The notes beneath the pieces were generated by a model, which saw nothing but the letters and a program-made list of their open reading frames with translations, was not told where the DNA came from and made no database searches. DNA of 55,006 nucleotides from Candidatus Gottesmanbacteria bacterium (GTDB lineage Bacteria; Patescibacteriota; Microgenomatia; UBA10105; UBA927): assembly GCA_023245355.1 (NCBI GenBank), contig JAHFKN010000003.1, positions 1 through 55,006 of the forward strand, in the 5' to 3' direction. Of the stretch, positions 51,883 through 55,006 are shown piece by piece. Numbering within the stretch: position 1 is the first letter of the stretch; every line of letters starts with the position of its first letter. Position numbers and translations under genes: made by a program.

Positions 51883-52497
51883 TTAGAGTTTGGCAATCTG
51901 CAGGAAGTCGAGTTCCACCGGGGTTTCGCGGCCAAAGATAGAAACAAGTACTTTTACCTTTCCTTTTTCTTCATCGATGGACTCTATGCTTCCCAAAAAG
52001 TCTGCAAACGGTCCGTCAACGATCTTGACTGCTTCAGACACGGAGAAGCTTGCTTTGTATTTCGGCGCTTCCATGGCCATAAATTTCCGGATTGCATCTA
52101 CTTCACGGTCGGAAATCGGCGTGGGTTTGTTACCGGCTCCTACGAATGCGGTCACACCCTGTGTGGTGCGTACTGCCAGCCAGCTGTCATCATCAAGGAC
52201 CATTTTCACGAGAATATATCCCGGAAAGATTTTTTCCTTGATTTCTTCTTTTTTACCGTGGCTTACTTTTACGACATTGCGTGTAGGAACGACGATATCA
52301 AATATTTTGTGCGTCAGTTTTTGGGTTTCGATGCGCTGTTTTAAATTCGCCGCAACTTTGTTTTCATGACCGGAGTAGGTGTGCACGACATACCAGCGGC
52401 CGGCAGAACTGTCTACAGCAGGGGGTTCAACCTGTACTACCGGTTCCGGCGCTGCCTTTTTCGTTTCTTCTGCTGCCTTGGATTGTGTATCGTTCAT
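51883..52497 (-). CDS. nusG: Transcription termination/antitermination protein NusG
   Basis: It binds RNA polymerase and couples it to Rho or the ribosome. 204 residues. After a 32-residue Glu/Pro-rich extension the NGN domain starts WYVVHTYSGHENKVAANLKQRIE and continues with KIFPGYILVKMVLDDDSWLAVRTTQGVTAFVG. The C-terminal KOW domain has VKIVDGPFADFLGSIESIDEEKGKVKV. It starts four bases after secE. Confidence 0.97.
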   Translation of the reverse strand: MNDTQSKAAEETKKAAPEPVVQVEPPAVDSSAGRWYVVHTYSGHENKVAANLKQRIETQKLTHKIFDIVVPTRNVVKVSHGKKEEIKEKIFPGYILVKMVLDDDSWLAVRTTQGVTAFVGAGNKPTPISDREVDAIRKFMAMEAPKYKASFSVSEAVKIVDGPFADFLGSIESIDEEKGKVKVLVSIFGRETPVELDFLQIAKL

Positions 52498-52500
52498 AGA

Positions 52501-52713
52501 TTATTTAAAAATCATTGTTGTAATATTGACAAACAGGATGTCCAGACCTCCTACAAACAGTCCCACTGCGACCGATATAATAATGACGGCTGCCGTTAAC
52601 CGGATCGTTTCCTGTCTGGTCGGCCAGGTCACTTTCCGAAGCTCTGTTGCCACCTCAGAAAAGAATTTGGCCGGTGCAACATTCGGTATGCTCGGTGACT
52701 TCGGTTTCTGCAT
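52501..52713 (-). CDS. secE: Preprotein translocase subunit SecE
   Basis: The small subunit of the SecYEG channel. 70 residues: PAKFFSEVATELRKVTWPTRQETIRLTAAVIIISVAVGLFVGGLDILF, with the conserved amphipathic helix, the VTWPTR hinge and a single TM helix. It is first in secE-nusG; rplK-rplA, its usual partners, lie 4 kb further on. Confidence 0.97.
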   Translation of the reverse strand: MQKPKSPSIPNVAPAKFFSEVATELRKVTWPTRQETIRLTAAVIIISVAVGLFVGGLDILFVNITTMIFK

Positions 52714-52755
52714 AGTGTCAACCTAACAAAAGCCCCCTCCCCGGGGACAAGGGAT

Positions 52756-52785
52756 ACTATACCAAAAAGAAGGTACCCTTGTAAA
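52756..52785 (-). promoter_or_regulatory. Promoter of secE-nusG
   Basis: On the minus strand TTTACA (52785-52780), an 18-bp spacer and TATAGT (52761-52756). A GC-rich CCCCGGGG dyad (52738-52745) lies in the leader and is followed by GGGGGCTTTTGTT, so partial termination is possible. Confidence 0.55.
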
Positions 52786-52813
52786 GACCACGAGTTGTCT
52801 ACCCATTCATGGT

Positions 52814-54598
52814 TTACGTGCCGCAGGTAAACGTTCTATTGGTGTTGTCTGACGTAAATCCACAGCCGGAAGGCGTATTGGTACAGGCCAGCAGTCTCGC
52901 ATAGATGTCATGAACTTCAGCAGCGAATGTCCAGGCATCTCCGCTCGGACATGCGCCATTGACGATTGCCGTTGTGTTATAGCTGCACATAAATTCCGCA
53001 AATCCGGTCGGGTCGTTACTCGGGTGGGAGAAAAGGCAAGCCATTTGAGAACAAATACCATCATCAGGATTGTCTATTTCCGGCATGGAAACTGCAGTAT
53101 TACCTGTAGCAGGCCAGCCGTACAGACATCCCAAATGGTGGCTGGCGCCGTTAAACGATCCAAGTCCCGATTCGTGAATCCATAATGCCATGACAAAAAG
53201 GGCATTCCAACCATATTTTTTCGACATCTCTTTGACCTGTCCCAATGTTTCCGACGTGAGATTTTGTTCCATTTTTCCGTAGTCGCAGGCAGAGGCGGAA
53301 CACCACCATTTCCCGGTTTCGATAAATGTTGAGAGCATTGCATCATCGATCGTGCAGCTGGCGTTCCTATAGGGAATTTCATATCCGGGATCGCCGCTTG
53401 TGCCGGTTTTCGTGGGCGGCCGGTCCACCTTTAACTCTGTAAACCATTTTTCTTCACAGGCGATCGGAGGCTTTACCTGGCACTCATCCTGTATTTTTTC
53501 GATGCCTCCCAACGCAGCATCGTCCTGCGGGTTATTCTTCGGAGTAAATGGGGTAGAGTAACACCCTGCTTTTTTCATGCCTACCTGAGATTGGTTAAAC
53601 GCGTCAAACGATGTAAGGAGCGGCCGCTGTGGAAACCCCAGAACCTCCACATCATGCGGCTGCAGTGATGCCGCAAGCACTTTCTCCTGGTCTTTGGGAG
53701 GGAGCAGAAAATTGGTCCAGCCTCCGGTTTTGGCAGTATTACTGCTGTCGTCGCCGGTTTCGTTGCCGGGACACCAGTAATCATTGCACATAAAGTTAAA
53801 CCACGGCTGTTTTTGGTCCTTGGTGAGAAGAACTTCGTCTTTGTGCGGCTCTGTTTCGGGCTCTTCCACCTCTGTCCGTTCTCCGTTGATTATTTTTATG
53901 ACGGTTTGCATGATGGTAACTATTTCATGGCCGAATATATTCGTGCCTTCGCCGAAATGAGAGAGTTTCGGGGTGAAATTTTCCAGCGGCCGCAAGTCGA
54001 GCCCCGGGTCGTGTTTTTTGCAGTCTTCAGCAGGATTCATGCCTGCGAGCGCTAAATTCGGACGGTTAAAGTTGACGCCTCCGTTCCCGTCGTTGGGTTC
54101 TACCGGCCGGATACCGAACATGCCGTTAAGGAATTGCCCGTTCCAAAAATGTGTGGGTGCAAACGTAAGAGGCGATGATGTTTCTAAGTCCTCAGAGATA
54201 ATACAGTCAGTCGGTTCAGGATGATCGGAGTGTTCTGCATCCGTTCTGAGAATTGCGCCGTATAACGACGTCAGGGTGATTTTGTTGTCTTCACTCCAGG
54301 GAATGAATTTCCCCAGATCTACTTTGTTTTGCGGGACATTGTAATTACTGATGCGGCTTTTGAAATCCGCGCCGGGGAAAAAATCCGGAGTCTGTATTTC
54401 TTTTTCCTGTCCCTCAACGAGCGGAATGATAAATGAACTGATATCAAACCCGAATTTGTTGCCGATGACTATTGCGACCGATCCGAATTTGTTCAGGCGG
54501 ACGGTCGTAAATGCTTTATCCGTTGTCGCGTGGGCGACAGGCATGGGAAATATGAGTGATGTAATGAGGAGTATGCTGACGATAATAAAACGTTTCAT
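52814..54598 (-). CDS. Secreted protein with lysozyme-like C-terminal domain
   Basis: 594 residues. A signal peptide (MKRFIIVSILLITSLIFPMP...AHA) is followed by a 400-residue region with no known domain and about a dozen Cys. The C-terminal 150 residues contain NALFVMALWIHESGLGSFNGASHHLGCLYGW, like the Glu-containing helix of transglycosylase/lysozyme folds (ES near residue 480). It may cut peptidoglycan, its own or a host's. ATG 54598 is chosen because TACAAT (54605-54610, minus strand) ends six bases before it. Confidence 0.65.
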   Translation of the reverse strand: MKRFIIVSILLITSLIFPMPVAHATTDKAFTTVRLNKFGSVAIVIGNKFGFDISSFIIPLVEGQEKEIQTPDFFPGADFKSRISNYNVPQNKVDLGKFIPWSEDNKITLTSLYGAILRTDAEHSDHPEPTDCIISEDLETSSPLTFAPTHFWNGQFLNGMFGIRPVEPNDGNGGVNFNRPNLALAGMNPAEDCKKHDPGLDLRPLENFTPKLSHFGEGTNIFGHEIVTIMQTVIKIINGERTEVEEPETEPHKDEVLLTKDQKQPWFNFMCNDYWCPGNETGDDSSNTAKTGGWTNFLLPPKDQEKVLAASLQPHDVEVLGFPQRPLLTSFDAFNQSQVGMKKAGCYSTPFTPKNNPQDDAALGGIEKIQDECQVKPPIACEEKWFTELKVDRPPTKTGTSGDPGYEIPYRNASCTIDDAMLSTFIETGKWWCSASACDYGKMEQNLTSETLGQVKEMSKKYGWNALFVMALWIHESGLGSFNGASHHLGCLYGWPATGNTAVSMPEIDNPDDGICSQMACLFSHPSNDPTGFAEFMCSYNTTAIVNGACPSGDAWTFAAEVHDIYARLLACTNTPSGCGFTSDNTNRTFTCGT

Positions 54599-54620
54599 GT
54601 CTTTATTGTATCTTAGCAAA

Positions 54621-54650
54621 TTGACAAACCCCGTGAAAGCAGCATACAAT
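54621..54650 (+). promoter_or_regulatory. Promoter of galU
   Basis: TTGACA (54621-54626), an 18-bp spacer and TACAAT (54645-54650). The start codon is at 54814, so the leader is about 155 nt. Confidence 0.65.
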
Positions 54651-54656
54651 TACAGT

Positions 54657-54813
54657 ACAGCTTAGCAAGGACTCCACAAAAGACTTTCTAGGCTTGTTTT
54701 TATCTCAAGAGAGTAAGCACGGCACAAGATGCCGGGCGAGCGAAAAATAATCGCGCGAAGCGCGCTCAAGGCGAGTCAAAAGTCTTGAGTATCGCTTACA
54801 AGACTTTTATCTT
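54657..54813 (+). promoter_or_regulatory. Structured galU leader with terminator-like hairpin at the start codon
   Basis: AAAAGTCTTG (54778-54787) pairs with CAAGACTTTT (54799-54808), an 11-nt loop, ending in CTTTTATCTT five bases before ATG 54814. The left arm can pair instead with AAAGACTTT near 54678, and CTCAAGA near 54694 can pair with TCTTGAG (54782-54788). Hairpins GGCA/TGCC and GCGC/GCGC lie between. No clear Shine-Dalgarno is seen. The layout resembles an attenuator or riboswitch. Confidence 0.55.
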
Positions 54814-55006
54814 ATGGCACGTACGCCTGCAAAGATACGCAAAGCAGTTATTCCGGCAGCCGGATTCGGCACCCGATTTCTTCCCCAAACCAAGGCAATG
54901 CCCAAGGAAATGCTTCCGATCGTCGATAAACCGGTTATCCAATACGTTGTAGAAGAGCTGGTGGCCAGCGGAATTACCGACATCGTTATCGTCACGGGCT
55001 GGCACA
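54814..55006 (+). CDS. galU: UTP-glucose-1-phosphate uridylyltransferase, 3' end cut by the window edge
   Basis: It makes UDP-glucose from UTP and glucose-1-phosphate. The first 64 residues are seen: [15 protein letters not shown] is the nucleotide-binding loop, [23 protein letters not shown] carries the PKE signature, and [11 protein letters not shown] follows. It supplies the substrate of the dehydrogenase at 40711. It is divergent from the lysozyme-like gene and has a long leader. Confidence 0.95.
   Translation, partial: MARTPAKIRKAVIPAAGFGTRFLPQTKAMPKEMLPIVDKPVIQYVVEELVASGITDIVIVTGWH

Overview
The window looks like part of a genome from the candidate phyla radiation (Patescibacteria), most like Microgenomates. 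This is inferred from gene style and content, not from a database search. Genes are short and densely packed, many small proteins match nothing I recognise, and there are many single-pass surface proteins with Pro/Thr-rich or Cys-rich ectodomains. A typical ribosomal/NusG/SecE block and a giant collagen-like fibre gene are also present. The standard genetic code fits throughout.

Layout. 1-4.7 kb: two divergent adenylate-kinase-like genes, two membrane-anchored secreted proteins and ndk. 4.7-9.2 kb: small orphan genes, a polytopic membrane protein, maf and two divergent tRNA genes (Pro-CGG, Arg-CCT). 9.2-11.6 kb: a PEGA/beta-propeller-like surface protein divergent from mreB. 11.8-21.7 kb: a glycan-building region with a WecG/TagA transferase, four GT4 glycosyltransferases and a GT5 starch/glycogen synthase, interleaved with orphan genes. 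21.8-33.4 kb: a Fic-like gene with a broken motif, a membrane protein joining a DNA-binding HTH to an extracellular Cache sensor, the 2,410-residue collagen-like fibre gene that overlaps it by one base, and two small membrane proteins, one with a LytR_C domain. 33.4-38.9 kb: metabolism, with an RPE-like barrel, deoC, an archaeal-style PPAT-DUF359 fusion for the last two CoA steps, an SGNH hydrolase, a GalT-like enzyme and an HTH protein. 39-44.8 kb: surface proteins, then a cassette of UDP-glucose dehydrogenase, hyaluronan-synthase-like GT2 and a large GT-C-like membrane protein, behind a leader of about 395 nt. 45-52.7 kb, mostly minus strand: rplK-rplA and rplJ-rplL with their leaders, Cys-rich surface proteins, secE-nusG and an MFS-like protein. 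52.8-55 kb: a secreted protein with a lysozyme-like tail, divergent from galU, which runs off the end.

How it fits together. galU makes UDP-glucose, the dehydrogenase makes UDP-glucuronate, and the GT2 could polymerise it, so the galU and 40.7-kb loci plausibly make an exopolysaccharide. The GT4/WecG/GT5 genes add to surface or storage glycans. The HTH-Cache protein and the collagen-like fibre appear to be one transcription-translation unit and may form a sense-and-attach module.

Regulation. Many genes have a -10-like hexamer ending only about 5-9 nt before the start codon, which suggests leaderless mRNAs. Genes with long leaders (40711, galU, rplJ, rplK, the HTH-Cache gene) stand out and often carry strong hairpins.
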